DNA of 64,000 nt from Stenotrophomonas maltophilia (GCA_002363385.1 DEVL01000004.1:131766-195765); one strand, 5' to 3'; counted from the first letter of the stretch, positions 40,880-50,428 are shown. Program-made: numbers and translations. Notes: a model not told the origin generated them from the letters alone.

Positions 40880-42786
40880 CAGAACCTGTTGGCCTCACGC
40901 GCCGGAAAGGCGAGAACTTTAGCAGAGCTGACGTGATCGTCCTGTTGTAGCGGAGAGAACTCCGGCATGGTCGAGAACAGGATGCTGTTGATCGCATCGG
41001 TGTCGTAAGTGGCGATCGCCTCACGCAGTTTCGGCACATTGGCCAGCACCTGCTCGCGGGCGAAGGTACGCACGCCGGCTTCCAGAATCTTGGGATGCGC
41101 GGTCGGGCGATAGTCCTCGTCCGAATAGAACAGCGTCTCGTGCAGCTTTTCGCCCGGGCGCAGGCCGGTATAGACGATGGCGATGTCCTTGTAGGGCTGC
41201 TTGCCGGCCAGCCGGATCATCTGCTCGGCCAGCACGCGGATCGGCACCGGCTCGCCCATGTCCAGCGTATAGATCGCACCATGCGAGGCCGAGGCGGCCG
41301 CCTGCAGGATCAGCTGGCAGGCCTCGGGGATCGTCATGAAGTAGCGGGTCACTTCCGGGTCGGTCACGGTGACCGGGCCACCCTTGAGGATCTGCTCGCG
41401 GAAGACCGGTACCACGCTGCCCGCCGAGGCCAGCACATTGCCGAAGCGCACGGTCACGAAACGGGTGTGGCTGGTCTTCTGGTCCAGGCTCTGGCAGATC
41501 ATTTCCGCGTAGCGCTTGCTGGCGCCCAGCGCGTTGACCGGATCGACCGCCTTGTCGGTCGAGATGAAAACGAAATGCTCGATCTTCGCCTCGACACAGG
41601 CACGGGCCACGGTCTCGGTGGACAGAATGTTGTTGCGCACCGCCTCGCGCAGCTGGCGCTCCAGCACCGGCACCTGCTTGTAGGCCGCGGCGTGGAAGAC
41701 GGAGTCCACGCGCGAGAGCGACAGTGCATGACGGATCACCGCCGGATCACCGCAGTCACCCAGCACGGCTTCCACTTCCAGATCCGGGAAGCTGCGCTGC
41801 AGTTCGGCCTCGATGGTCAGCAGCAACAGCTCGCTCATCTCGACCAGCACGATGCGCCCTGCCCCATGGCGGGCACACTGGCGGCACAGTTCCGAACCGA
41901 TCGACCCGCCGGCGCCGGTGACCAGTACCGTACGCCCGCCCAGCCAGCCGCGGATCAGCGCCCAATCCGGCAGGATCGGCTTGCGACCCAGCAGATCTTC
42001 GATCGCCACTTCCTTGAGCACACCCGGCAGCGAATGGCCCAGCAGAATGTCATTGAGCTTGGGGACCATGCGGAACGGCACGCCGGTGCTTTCGCAGATG
42101 GCCACCACCCGCTGCATGCCAACGGCATCCAGCGACGGAATGGCAATCACCAGAAGTTTGGCGGCGGTCTCGCGGACCACGGCGGGCGCATCTTCCAGCG
42201 TGCCGAGAATCGGCAGCCCCTGCAGCTTGGCGCCCTGCAGGTGCGGGGCGTCGTCAAGCAGGCCCACCGGTTCGAAGTCACCGGAACGGCGCAGATCGCG
42301 GACCAGGGCTTCGGCCGCCTGGCCGGCACCGAGGATCAGCACGCGGCGGGCGGTCACGTCCGATTGCAGTGCCTGGTAGTCCTTCCACGCGCGGTACAGC
42401 AGGCGCGGCGCGCCCAGCAGGGCCGACAGCGCGAACGGGTAGATGACCAGCACCGACATCGGCACGCCTTCGAAGCGCTTGTACGCCAAGGCCACCACGA
42501 TGGCGAGCAGGCCGATGAAACTGGCTTTGAAGATGTTGAGCAGATCGGCGACGCTGGCAAAGCGCCACAGGCCGCGATACAGCCCCACCCGCCAGAACAC
42601 CACAGCCTGAATGACCAGGACCAGCGAGGTATCGATGTTCCAGAGCGGCAACGCCGGCGCATCGGCCAACATCGAGTAGCGTCCAGCGTGCAGCAGCTGC
42701 CAGCACGCCCAGACCATGAACAGGTCGTGGGCGACGATGGCCGCTCGGGGCATCAAGCCCGTGATTCGGTCCTGCCAAGGCGTCAT
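40879..42786 (-). CDS. Membrane nucleotide-sugar 4,6-dehydratase/epimerase (CapD/WbpM family)
   Basis: 635 residues. Four N-terminal membrane helices (about 10-125), a CoA-binding-like Rossmann domain, then a short-chain-dehydrogenase domain with GAGGSIGSELCRQ (about 294) and a modified catalytic region (STDKAVDPVNALGASKRYAE) in which the usual YxxxK Tyr is not in the classic place, as in WbpM/FlaA1 enzymes. These make UDP-4-keto-6-deoxy sugars, often QuiNAc or FucNAc precursors for O-antigen or capsule. It lies between galU and the WecA-like gene, all on one strand. Confidence 0.9.
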   Translation of the reverse strand: MTPWQDRITGLMPRAAIVAHDLFMVWACWQLLHAGRYSMLADAPALPLWNIDTSLVLVIQAVVFWRVGLYRGLWRFASVADLLNIFKASFIGLLAIVVALAYKRFEGVPMSVLVIYPFALSALLGAPRLLYRAWKDYQALQSDVTARRVLILGAGQAAEALVRDLRRSGDFEPVGLLDDAPHLQGAKLQGLPILGTLEDAPAVVRETAAKLLVIAIPSLDAVGMQRVVAICESTGVPFRMVPKLNDILLGHSLPGVLKEVAIEDLLGRKPILPDWALIRGWLGGRTVLVTGAGGSIGSELCRQCARHGAGRIVLVEMSELLLLTIEAELQRSFPDLEVEAVLGDCGDPAVIRHALSLSRVDSVFHAAAYKQVPVLERQLREAVRNNILSTETVARACVEAKIEHFVFISTDKAVDPVNALGASKRYAEMICQSLDQKTSHTRFVTVRFGNVLASAGSVVPVFREQILKGGPVTVTDPEVTRYFMTIPEACQLILQAAASASHGAIYTLDMGEPVPIRVLAEQMIRLAGKQPYKDIAIVYTGLRPGEKLHETLFYSDEDYRPTAHPKILEAGVRTFAREQVLANVPKLREAIATYDTDAINSILFSTMPEFSPLQQDDHVSSAKVLAFPAREANRF

Positions 42787-42802
42787 AAACCGCGTAATCC
42801 TT

Positions 42803-43777
42803 CTAGTTGCGCATTCCCTTGCGCAGGAGCAGCCAAAGGCCGGTCGCGAAGATCAACCACGCGACGGCCACGGCAGCCTCCCACCTCGGCTGCAAATTCG
42901 TGCATGCATTAAACACTGCCGCACTGAATATTCCAAAAACAAGATACACCCAGGTGACGAAAGTGTGGCTTGCGCCACTTTTCACCGCGCGCTGATAGAG
43001 ATGCTGCGTGTGGGGTTCCATCCAGCGCTGTCCCGACAGGATGCGCGAAAGCAGTGTGAAGCCTGCGTCCACAAGAAAGGCTGACAGCGGCACGAGCAGC
43101 AGCAACCAGTGGATATCCGTGCGCACACTGGCCAGACACACCAGGGCGGCGATCGCATAGCCTAGCGCCCCGCTCCCCACGTCCCCCATGAAGATGCGCG
43201 CGCGCGGGTAGTTGAACGGCAGGAAGCCCAGACAGGCCAGCCCCAGCACCACGCCCGCCAGCCCATAGGGCGGCGGCAGCACCAGCGCGAAGGCGATGCC
43301 GGCCAGAATCGCCTGGGTGGTGGCAATCCCGTTGATCCCATCCATGAAGTTCCAGATGTTGATCAACGAGGTGGTAAACAACAGCGCAAGCAGGGCCTGC
43401 CAAGGATTGCCCGTGGCATGCAGCACCAGGCCGGCAAGCAACGCCGCCGCCACAAGGTGCACCAGCAGACGGCGGATCGCAGGTAACGGGCGGTGGTCGT
43501 CCCACCAGCCGATGCCGGCCACGAGCACCAGCCCCAGCGCGAACACCGCCAGCGCGCCCCAGGCCTTGGGCCAGATCATCGCCGCGACGACCGTCGCCAG
43601 CAACAGGGTCAATACGATTGCAATGCCACCGCCGCGCGGCGTCGCGACACCATGGCTGCGGCGCTCGCCGGGCTCATCCAACAGATTGCGCCGAAGTGCA
43701 TAGGCGCGGGCGCCCCAGGTCAGCCCCGCCGACACCGCCAGCACTGCCAGCAGCCCGGACATCCAAGCGACCATCAT
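42803..43777 (-). CDS. WecA/WbpL-type undecaprenyl-phosphate sugar-1-phosphate transferase (GT4)
   Basis: 324 residues with about 11 membrane segments. MraY/WecA family motifs: GWWDD, NFMDGINGIA, RIFMGDVGSGALGY and HTQHLYQRAV. It starts O-antigen or glycan synthesis by linking an N-acetylhexosamine phosphate to undecaprenyl phosphate on the inner membrane. It directly precedes the CapD-type gene, an order known from O-antigen loci. The sugar specificity (GlcNAc, FucNAc or QuiNAc) cannot be read here. Confidence 0.9.
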   Translation of the reverse strand: MMVAWMSGLLAVLAVSAGLTWGARAYALRRNLLDEPGERRSHGVATPRGGGIAIVLTLLLATVVAAMIWPKAWGALAVFALGLVLVAGIGWWDDHRPLPAIRRLLVHLVAAALLAGLVLHATGNPWQALLALLFTTSLINIWNFMDGINGIATTQAILAGIAFALVLPPPYGLAGVVLGLACLGFLPFNYPRARIFMGDVGSGALGYAIAALVCLASVRTDIHWLLLLVPLSAFLVDAGFTLLSRILSGQRWMEPHTQHLYQRAVKSGASHTFVTWVYLVFGIFSAAVFNACTNLQPRWEAAVAVAWLIFATGLWLLLRKGMRN

Positions 43778-43780
43778 GCG

Positions 43781-44959
43781 TCAGAGCACCGCGTAGTTGA
43801 GCAAGGGCTTGACGGTGCCCCATTCCTTGCAGCTCGGGCACTGCCAGTGATGCGTGCGCGCGCCGAAGCCACAGCGCGTGCAGCGGTAGGCCGGGTTGCG
43901 GACCAGCAGCTGATCGGTGATGTGCTTGAGGTCGTGCAGGGTCGCGGTCGAATCTGCGCCTTCGGCCAGGGTCAGGTCGATCAGCGCCGACTCACCACGG
44001 ACCGACGGACGATCCTTGAGCTGGCGGCCGAGATAGGCGCGTGCCGGGGCGACGCCCTCCTGCTCTTCCATCAGCTGGGTCAGGGCCAGCACCGGGGCGA
44101 TGCCGCGATAGTGCTCGGTCATCTCCGACAGGAACGCGCGCGCGCCACCCAGGTCACCGACCTTGCGGTAGTTCTGCATCAGCGATTGCAGCACTTCGGG
44201 CAGATACTCGGGATCGTTGCGCGCAGCGCGCTCATAGGCACGCACGGCCGCTTCGGCATTGCCGGCATCGTTCTCCAGGCGCCCCTCGATGATGCCGGCA
44301 CGCACCGACATCGCATCGGCCTGGTAGGCACGCGCGATCGCCGCCCGCGCTTCCTCGATCTTGCCGGCACCGCGGTAGCGCTCGGCCAGTTCGCACTCGA
44401 ACTGCCCGATCAGCTTGCCCATCGGCTCGCCGGTGACTTCTTCGAAGCGGCTGGCGTTGTCGATCGCCTTTTCCCAATCGCGCTCGGCCTGGTAGATGCC
44501 GATCAGGTGCTTGAGCGCCTGCGGGGCACGCTGGTCGATCTGGGCCAGCTCGGTGAACACGGTTTCGGCGCGATCGAGCAGACCAGACTTCATGTAGTCC
44601 TCGCCCAGCGCCAGCAGTGCCTGGACGCGCTGCTGATCGGTCAGATCGGCGCGGTTGACCAGGCCCTGGTGCAGGCGGATCGCACGATCCACCTCACCGC
44701 GGCGGCGGAACAGGTGGCCCAGCGCGACCTGGGTCTCGAAGGTTTCCTTGTCCAGCTCGGCGATGTGCAGGAACAGCTCGATCGCCTTGTCCGGCTGCTC
44801 GTTGAGCAGATAGTTCAGGCCACGGAAATACGTGCTGGACAGATGACTGACCTGGTTGTCGCCATGGCGTTGACCGCCGCGACGCCCGATCACCCAGCCG
44901 GACAGCGCGGCCAGGGGCAGGAACAGGAAGAACCAGAACCACTCGGAGACAAATTCCAT
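43781..44959 (-). CDS. lapB: LPS assembly regulator LapB (YciM)
   Basis: 392 residues. N-terminal membrane anchor (FLFLPLAALSGWVIGRRG), cytosolic TPR repeats and a C-terminal rubredoxin-like metal site from CTRC (YRCTRCGFG) and CPSC. LapB controls LpxC breakdown through FtsH, setting the rate of lipid A synthesis. Immediately follows lapA (6-bp gap). The stop is 3 bp before the GT4 gene start. Confidence 0.95.
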   Translation of the reverse strand: MEFVSEWFWFFLFLPLAALSGWVIGRRGGQRHGDNQVSHLSSTYFRGLNYLLNEQPDKAIELFLHIAELDKETFETQVALGHLFRRRGEVDRAIRLHQGLVNRADLTDQQRVQALLALGEDYMKSGLLDRAETVFTELAQIDQRAPQALKHLIGIYQAERDWEKAIDNASRFEEVTGEPMGKLIGQFECELAERYRGAGKIEEARAAIARAYQADAMSVRAGIIEGRLENDAGNAEAAVRAYERAARNDPEYLPEVLQSLMQNYRKVGDLGGARAFLSEMTEHYRGIAPVLALTQLMEEQEGVAPARAYLGRQLKDRPSVRGESALIDLTLAEGADSTATLHDLKHITDQLLVRNPAYRCTRCGFGARTHHWQCPSCKEWGTVKPLLNYAVL

Positions 44960-44965
44960 CGGCGC

Positions 44966-45250
44966 TCAGCGTCCGTCGAATGTAGAAGAAGAAGGGGGAG
45001 CCACGACCACGGCAGGCGCGGCCTTCTGCGCACGGCGCAGTTTGGCGTACAGCGGGATCACCATGCTGGCCAGCACGAGGCCGCCGCCGATGAGCGCACC
45101 GGACAACAAGGCGATGATGATCGCCACGCCGGTGGTGGAATTGATCTGGGTAAAGCCCAGGCTGATGATGATCGGCTGCGAATTGAGCGCACCGATGATC
45201 AGACCCACGACCAGAACCGCCAGCAGGATCAGCAGACGTACGATATTCAT
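44966..45250 (-). CDS. lapA: LapA-family small membrane protein
   Basis: 94 residues with two membrane helices (MNIVRLLILLAVLVVGLIIGALN and IIIALLSGALIGGGLVLASM) and the QPIIISLGFTQINSTTGVA loop typical of DUF1049. It partners LapB in LPS quality control. Order ihfB-lapA-lapB is conserved in gammaproteobacteria. Confidence 0.92.
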   Translation of the reverse strand: MNIVRLLILLAVLVVGLIIGALNSQPIIISLGFTQINSTTGVAIIIALLSGALIGGGLVLASMVIPLYAKLRRAQKAAPAVVVAPPSSSTFDGR

Positions 45251-45353
45251 GCAGCAGCTCCAGTTCCGTAGGGCTCAAGAGTAGCGGACTAACACTCCGC
45301 TCTACCAGCCGACTCCGTGGAAATCACGCATCCGCCCCTTGGCGGATGGACAC

Positions 45354-45659
45354 TCAGGCAGGATCGCTTTCCAGCGGCACCACGGCGCTGACGCGCTCAC
45401 GCAGTTCCTTGCCCGGCTTGAAGTGCGGGACATGCTTGCCCGGCAACGCGACCGATTCCCCGGTCTTGGGGTTGCGCCCCAGCCGTGCAGGCCGGTAGTG
45501 CAACGAAAAACTGCCGAACCCACGGATCTCGATGCGATCCCCGCCGGCCAGCGCCCCACCCATCATTTCCAACAACGACTTCACGGCCAGATCGACATCG
45601 TCCGACTTCAAATGCGCCTGTCGGCGCGCCAGGATTTCGATCAGCTCGGATTTGGTCAT
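45354..45659 (-). CDS. ihfB: Integration host factor subunit beta
   Basis: 101 residues, HU/IHF fold. DNA-contact arm RPARLGRNPKTGESVALPGKHVPHFKPGKELRERV includes the conserved RNPKTG and the intercalating Pro. IHF bends DNA in recombination, replication and sigma-54 promoters; it would also be the natural host factor for many mobile elements. It follows rpsA by 87 bp. Confidence 0.96.
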   Translation of the reverse strand: MTKSELIEILARRQAHLKSDDVDLAVKSLLEMMGGALAGGDRIEIRGFGSFSLHYRPARLGRNPKTGESVALPGKHVPHFKPGKELRERVSAVVPLESDPA

Positions 45660-45746
45660 TACGGGCTCTTGGGGAGGAACTCAGACCCTGAAACGGCCCG
45701 GACTGATGTCCGGGCCGTCCAGGAAACTACGACAGCGACAGACCGA

Positions 45747-47432
45747 TTACTCGGACTTGTTGCCGTTCAGCTGTGCACGCAGCAGCGCGCCGAGCTGGGT
45801 GGTGCCGCTGGAAGCCGAAGAGGACTGGTATTCCTCCAGCACTTCGCGCATTTCCGCATCGTCCTTGGCCTTGATCGACAGCTGCAGGGTACGACCCTTG
45901 CGATCCATGCCCACGAACTTGGCTTCGACCTTGTCGCCGACCTTCAGGAACTGGGTCGCGTCGTCAACGCGCTCGTTCGCAACGTCGCGAGCGGCCACGT
46001 AGCCTTCGATGCCGTCAGCCAGTTCGATGGTAGCGCCCTTGGCGTCCACTTCCTTGACCACGCCTTCGACCTTCGAACCCTTCGGGTTGGCAGCCATGTA
46101 CTGACCGAACGGATCCTGCTCCAGCTGCTTGACGCCCAGGCTGATGCGCTCGCGCTCCGGATCGACGGCCAGGACGACGGCGTCCAGGTTGTCGCCCTTC
46201 TTGAAGTTGCGGACCACGTCTTCGCCGGTGGTGTTCCAGCTGATGTCGGACAGGTGCACCAGGCCATCGATACCGCCGTCCAGGCCGATGAAGATGCCGA
46301 AGTCGGTGATCGACTTGATCTGGCCCGAGACCTTGTCACCCTTCTTGTGGATGGCAGCGAAGGTTTCCCACGGATTGGCGGCAACCTGCTTCATGCCCAG
46401 CGAGATGCGGCGACGCTCCTCGTCCACGTCCAGGACCATGACTTCAACTTCGTCACCGACCTGCACAACCTTGGACGGGTTGACGTTCTTGTTGGTCCAA
46501 TCCATTTCCGACACGTGCACCAGGCCTTCGACGCCCGGCTCGATCTCGACGAATGCGCCGTAATCGGTGACGTTGGAGACCTTGCCGAAGACGCGGCTGT
46601 TGGCCGGGTAACGACGGGCGATGTTGTCCCACGGATCTTCGCCCAGCTGCTTCAGACCCAGCGAAACGCGGTTGCGCTCGCGGTCGAACTTCAGCACGCG
46701 CACGTCCAGCTCGTCGCCGACGTTCACGACTTCGGACGGATGGCGCACGCGCTTCCAGGCCATGTCGGTGATGTGCAGCAGGCCGTCGATACCGCCCAGG
46801 TCCACGAATGCGCCGTAATCGGTCAGGTTCTTGACGACACCCTTCAGGATCGCGCCTTCCTGCAGCTTGTCCATCAGCTGCTCGCGCTCTTCCGAATGCT
46901 CGCTTTCGACGACTGCACGACGGGACACAACGACGTTGTTACGCTTGCGGTCCAGCTTGATGAGCTTGAATTCCAGCTCCTTGCCTTCCAGGTAGGCCGG
47001 GTCGCGCACGGGGCGCACATCCACCAGCGAACCGGGCAGGAACGCGCGGACATCCTTGATGTCCACAGTGAAACCACCCTTGACCTTGCCGCTGATGCGG
47101 CCGGTGATGGTTTCGTTCTTTTCCAACGCTTCTTCCAGCTCGTCCCACACCATCGCGCGCTTGGCTTTCTCACGCGACAGGACGGTTTCACCGAAGCCGT
47201 TCTCGATGGAATCGAGGGCAACCTTGACGACGTCGCCTTCAGCGACATCGATCTCGCCAGCGTCGTTACGGAACTGTTCGATCGGCACGATGCCTTCGGA
47301 CTTCAGGCCGGCGTTGATCACCACGACATCGCCGCGGACTTCAACAACGACACCGCTGACGATCGAGCCCGGCTTCAGCTTGGCCAGATTGGCCTGACTG
47401 GCTTCGAACAGCTCTGCAAATGATTCGGTCAT
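45747..47432 (-). CDS. rpsA: 30S ribosomal protein S1
   Basis: 561 residues from ATG 47432 (MTESFAELFEASQ), the usual S1 start; a GTG at 47453 in the same frame would add seven residues. Six S1 OB-fold repeats, the later four strongly alike (YGAFVEIEPGVEGLVHVSEMDW, FGIFIGLDGGIDGLVHLSDISW). S1 helps mRNA bind to the 30S subunit. Placed between cmk and ihfB as in E. coli. Confidence 0.97.
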   Translation of the reverse strand: MTESFAELFEASQANLAKLKPGSIVSGVVVEVRGDVVVINAGLKSEGIVPIEQFRNDAGEIDVAEGDVVKVALDSIENGFGETVLSREKAKRAMVWDELEEALEKNETITGRISGKVKGGFTVDIKDVRAFLPGSLVDVRPVRDPAYLEGKELEFKLIKLDRKRNNVVVSRRAVVESEHSEEREQLMDKLQEGAILKGVVKNLTDYGAFVDLGGIDGLLHITDMAWKRVRHPSEVVNVGDELDVRVLKFDRERNRVSLGLKQLGEDPWDNIARRYPANSRVFGKVSNVTDYGAFVEIEPGVEGLVHVSEMDWTNKNVNPSKVVQVGDEVEVMVLDVDEERRRISLGMKQVAANPWETFAAIHKKGDKVSGQIKSITDFGIFIGLDGGIDGLVHLSDISWNTTGEDVVRNFKKGDNLDAVVLAVDPERERISLGVKQLEQDPFGQYMAANPKGSKVEGVVKEVDAKGATIELADGIEGYVAARDVANERVDDATQFLKVGDKVEAKFVGMDRKGRTLQLSIKAKDDAEMREVLEEYQSSSASSGTTQLGALLRAQLNGNKSE

Positions 47433-47625
47433 TAGATTTACTCTGTTGGACACATGGGCATTGGCCCCCGAGGGAACCGCTTACTGCCCGCCTGTTGGTC
47501 GACCCCGGAAACGCAGGTCGTGTGTTAAGTAGGAAAACCGCCACGCATCATTGCGGGACGGAGCTTTTGTTGCCTTGCGATGGTGCGACACCGCCGATGG
47601 ATTGACGGCCCTCCTTTACAACGGA

Positions 47626-48306
47626 TCAGGCACCCGAAACCGGAAGCAGATCCAATACCTTGGCAACGACGGCGTCGATGCCAATACCACTGGTGTCGAT
47701 GACGACGGCATCGTCTGCCGGCTTCAGGGGCGCCACTGTGCGCTGTGCATCACGGGCGTCGCGGGCCATGATCTCGCGCAGGAGGTCGTCAAAGTTAACC
47801 GAAACACCCTTGTCTTTCAACTGCTTATGCCGGCGCTCGGCCCGCTCTTCGGCGCTGGCGGTCAAAAACACCTTGAATGGCGCGTCCGGGAAGATGACCG
47901 TGCCCATGTCCCGGCCGTCGGCGACCAGGCCCGGCTCCATCCTGAATGCGCGCTGGCGCTCTTTCAGCGCCGCCCGGACCTCCGGGATGGCCGCGATCGC
48001 CGACGCCAGGGCGCCGGTGGTCTCCAGGCGCAGTTCGTCGGTCGCGTCGGTCTCGTTGACCAGCACCCGCAGCCCGCCATCGGCCGATTCCACGAACCGC
48101 ACATGGGTGTCGAAGGTGCAGCGGACCAGCGCCGAGGCGTCGGAGGTATCGATATCAGCCCAGCTGGCCGCCACGCCCACCGCCCGGTACAGGGCGCCCG
48201 AATCCAGGTAATGCCAGCCCAACCGGCGTGCGACAATGCGGCTGACAGTGCCTTTTCCGGCCCCGGAAGGGCCATCGATGGTGAGCACGGAAGGAAGCTG
48301 ATTCAT
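47626..48306 (-). CDS. cmk: Cytidylate kinase
   Basis: 226 residues from ATG 48306 (MNQLPSVLTIDGP). P-loop GPSGAGKGT, LDSGALYRAV for the nucleotide, VADGRDMGTVIFPDA. It phosphorylates CMP/dCMP. The frame continues upstream into rpmJ promoter DNA, which is not coding. Conserved neighbour of rpsA. Confidence 0.96.
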   Translation of the reverse strand: MNQLPSVLTIDGPSGAGKGTVSRIVARRLGWHYLDSGALYRAVGVAASWADIDTSDASALVRCTFDTHVRFVESADGGLRVLVNETDATDELRLETTGALASAIAAIPEVRAALKERQRAFRMEPGLVADGRDMGTVIFPDAPFKVFLTASAEERAERRHKQLKDKGVSVNFDDLLREIMARDARDAQRTVAPLKPADDAVVIDTSGIGIDAVVAKVLDLLPVSGA

Positions 48307-48380
48307 GGGTTTCCCTGTAAAATTGACGGCCCATTCTAGCCCCTGCCCGGGGTGCTCCGAGACCTTTTTGGTGCAACCAC

Positions 48381-48410
48381 TTGAAAGGATGGAAAAAAGC
48401 CCGGTAGAAT
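48381..48410 (+). promoter_or_regulatory. Predicted strong promoter of rpmJ
   Basis: TTGAAA (48381-48386), 18-base spacer with an A6 run, TAGAAT (48405-48410), 5 of 6 matches at the -10. Transcription would begin near 48417 and leave a leader of about 85 nt with GAGGT before the ATG. Confidence 0.7.
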
Positions 48411-48500
48411 GGCGGGCTTGAACGGGCGTCACCTGCCGATTGTCATCTGCATATCGCGGCCGCGCTCCAACCGAATCCAACGTTTACGCCGAGGTATGCA

Positions 48501-48626
48501 ATGAAAGTCCTTTCTTCCCTGAAGTCGGCCAAGTCCCGTCACCGTGACTGCAAGGTCGTCCGTCGCCGTGGCAAGATCTTCGTGATCTGCAAGTCGAACC
48601 CGCGTTTCAAGGCTCGCCAGCGCTGA
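48501..48626 (+). CDS. rpmJ: 50S ribosomal protein L36, type B
   Basis: 41 residues, starting MKVLSSLKSAKSRHRDCKVV and ending SNPRFKARQR. The GAGGT ribosome site lies 6-10 bases before the ATG. Only two Cys remain (C17, C30), so the four-ligand zinc ribbon of type A L36 is incomplete; this is the zinc-independent form. Short, highly basic, and followed by its own terminator. It diverges from cmk. Confidence 0.95.
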   Translation: MKVLSSLKSAKSRHRDCKVVRRRGKIFVICKSNPRFKARQR

Positions 48627-48681
48627 GCCGGCCGGCCTCACGGCCGCCACCGGCCCCTCACCGGGCCGGATGATGAACAAG

Positions 48682-48704
48682 AAGCCGCCTACGGGCGGCT
48701 TTTT
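48682..48704 (+). terminator. Terminator of rpmJ
   Basis: AGCCGCC (48683-48689), short loop, GGCGGCT (48694-48700) and a T-run (48700-48704). Confidence 0.85.
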
Positions 48705-48807
48705 GCTGCCATTTTTGTTGTAATCGCCGGGTAGCCCACGGCCGTCGGTCATCAGACCTGTGACCCTGGGGCCTTCCGCATTCTTGACCACTGGGGAGTA
48801 GATCGAG

Positions 48808-49134
48808 ATGAAGCGTTACCTGACCACCTTGCCGTTGCTGGCCGTACTGGCCGTTTCCAGTGCCCACGCCGACACGCTGCTGATTGACCGCAGCCGTGAA
48901 AAGCCCGCTGTCGCCCTGCCCGTCCGCGGCCAGAGCATGCAGCAGGTCCAGACCCAGTTCGGCGACCCGGGCGAACGTCTGGAACCGCGCGGCGGGCAGA
49001 AGCGCCAATGGCCGACGATTAACCGCTGGGTCTACCCGCAGTTCACCGTCTACTTCGAAAAGCAGAAGGTGATCGACGTGGTGGCCAACCGCGCCGACGC
49101 CAACGAGATCGGGCCGAAACCGCCGATCCGCTGA
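48808..49134 (+). CDS. Small exported protein of unknown function
   Basis: 108 residues. Signal peptide 1-21 (LLAVLAVSSAHA), then a mature part with SMQQVQTQFGDPGERLEPRGGQKRQWPTINRWVYPQFTVYFE-type sequence that recalls small outer-membrane-assembly SmpA/BamE-like folds (QVQTQFGDP, then a beta strand with an aromatic pair). I do not assign a name. Stands alone with a GGGGAG ribosome site, 46 bp before aguA, and may share its transcript. Confidence 0.75.
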   Translation: MKRYLTTLPLLAVLAVSSAHADTLLIDRSREKPAVALPVRGQSMQQVQTQFGDPGERLEPRGGQKRQWPTINRWVYPQFTVYFEKQKVIDVVANRADANEIGPKPPIR

Positions 49135-49180
49135 CCCCTTTCCCTTTGCCCGCCCACCGGCGGGCCATCGCATCGAGATC

Positions 49181-50215
49181 ATGAACGACACGCTCCGCTT
49201 TCCGGCCGAATGGGAATCCCAGTCCGCCATCCTGATCGCCTGGCCCCACGCCGACACCGACTGGGCAGATCGCCTGGGTGACGTCGAGGACACCTACATC
49301 GCGCTCGTCGCGGCCATCACCCGCTTCCAGCCGGTGGTGATCATCGTCGCCGACGACGACCTGGAGGCGTACGCCGACGCGCGTCTGCGCTCGAACCGGA
49401 TCGATACGGACCGCGTACGGTTCGTGACCGCCCAGTACGACGACACCTGGCTGCGCGACTCCGGCCCGATCACGCTCAAGCGTTCCGATGGCGGCTTCCG
49501 CCTGCTGGACTTCCGCTTCACCGGCTGGGGCGGCAAGTTCGACGCGAGCCTGGATGATCAGCTGGTGGGCGTGCTGCACGCGGCCGGCACCTTCGCCAAC
49601 GCCGAACTGCAGAGCATTCCGTTCGCGCTGGAAGGCGGCGGCATCGAGACCGATGGCGCCGGCACTCTGCTGACCACCTGGCAGTGCCTGCACGAGCGTC
49701 ATCCCGACCGCAGCCGCGAATCGCTCAGCACGGACCTGGCCACCTGGCTGGCGCAGGACCGTGTGCTGTGGCTGGATCACGGCTATCTGGAAGGCGACGA
49801 CACCGACGCCCACATCGATACGCTGGCCCGCTTCGCCTCGACCGACAGCATCGTCTACCAGGCCTGCGATGACGCCAGCGATTCGCATTACACCGAACTG
49901 CAGGCGATGGGTGCCGAGCTGGCCGCGCTGCGGACCAGCGATGGCCAGCCGTATCGTCTGTTCCCGCTGCCGTGGGCGCAGCCGGTGATCGACGAAGGTC
50001 GTCGCCTGGCGGCGTCGTATGCGAATTATCTGATCCTCAATGGCGCGGTGCTGATGCCGGCCTACGGCGATGCCGCCGACGAGGCTGCGCGTGCGGTGTT
50101 GGCCCAGGCGTATCCGGACCGCGAGATCGTGGCGGTGCCGTGCCGTTCGCTGATCTGGCAGAACGGCAGCCTGCACTGCATCACGATGCAGCTGCCGGCG
50201 GGGTTGCTGGCCTGA
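49181..50215 (+). CDS. aguA: Agmatine deiminase
   Basis: 344 residues. Guanidino-modifying enzyme fold: QYDDTWLRDSGP and LEGGGIETDG active-site segments and the nucleophile C333 in NGSLHC near the C-terminus. It turns agmatine into N-carbamoylputrescine and ammonia. aguB, the next step, follows about 330 bp later on the same strand; the space between holds repeats rather than a gene. Confidence 0.94.
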   Translation: MNDTLRFPAEWESQSAILIAWPHADTDWADRLGDVEDTYIALVAAITRFQPVVIIVADDDLEAYADARLRSNRIDTDRVRFVTAQYDDTWLRDSGPITLKRSDGGFRLLDFRFTGWGGKFDASLDDQLVGVLHAAGTFANAELQSIPFALEGGGIETDGAGTLLTTWQCLHERHPDRSRESLSTDLATWLAQDRVLWLDHGYLEGDDTDAHIDTLARFASTDSIVYQACDDASDSHYTELQAMGAELAALRTSDGQPYRLFPLPWAQPVIDEGRRLAASYANYLILNGAVLMPAYGDAADEAARAVLAQAYPDREIVAVPCRSLIWQNGSLHCITMQLPAGLLA

Positions 50216-50245
50216 TCGACCAGTGAGCACCTCGGCCTGGCGGGC

Positions 50246-50336
50246 CGGAGCGGGTTTGCGGGGGACGCCGTAAACCCATCCCTGGGGGCTTAAGTCGCGG
50301 CATCCATGCCGCTCATACCCCCGCAAACCCGCTCCG
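50246..50336. repeat. Long inverted repeat with 19-base arms
   Basis: CGGAGCGGGTTTGCGGGGG (50246-50264) and its exact complement CCCCCGCAAACCCGCTCCG (50318-50336) enclose 53 bp that itself contains GGCATCCATGCC. It could fold into a long hairpin in the mRNA between aguA and aguB. It differs from the GTAG palindromes. No gene is seen in 50216-50544. Confidence 0.75.
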
Positions 50337-50428
50337 ACCCGCCTTCGACAGTGGGTCGGCAGCCGACGGAAGAGCGACAGCCCGCAACTGATGGTTGTGG
50401 CCCGTCCACCGATGTTCCGGCCATCCTG

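Noticed and set aside
49135..49180. GCCCGCC-ACC-GGCGGGC hairpin before aguA as a terminator
   Set aside because: The stem is followed by CATCGC, with no T-run, so termination is not supported.
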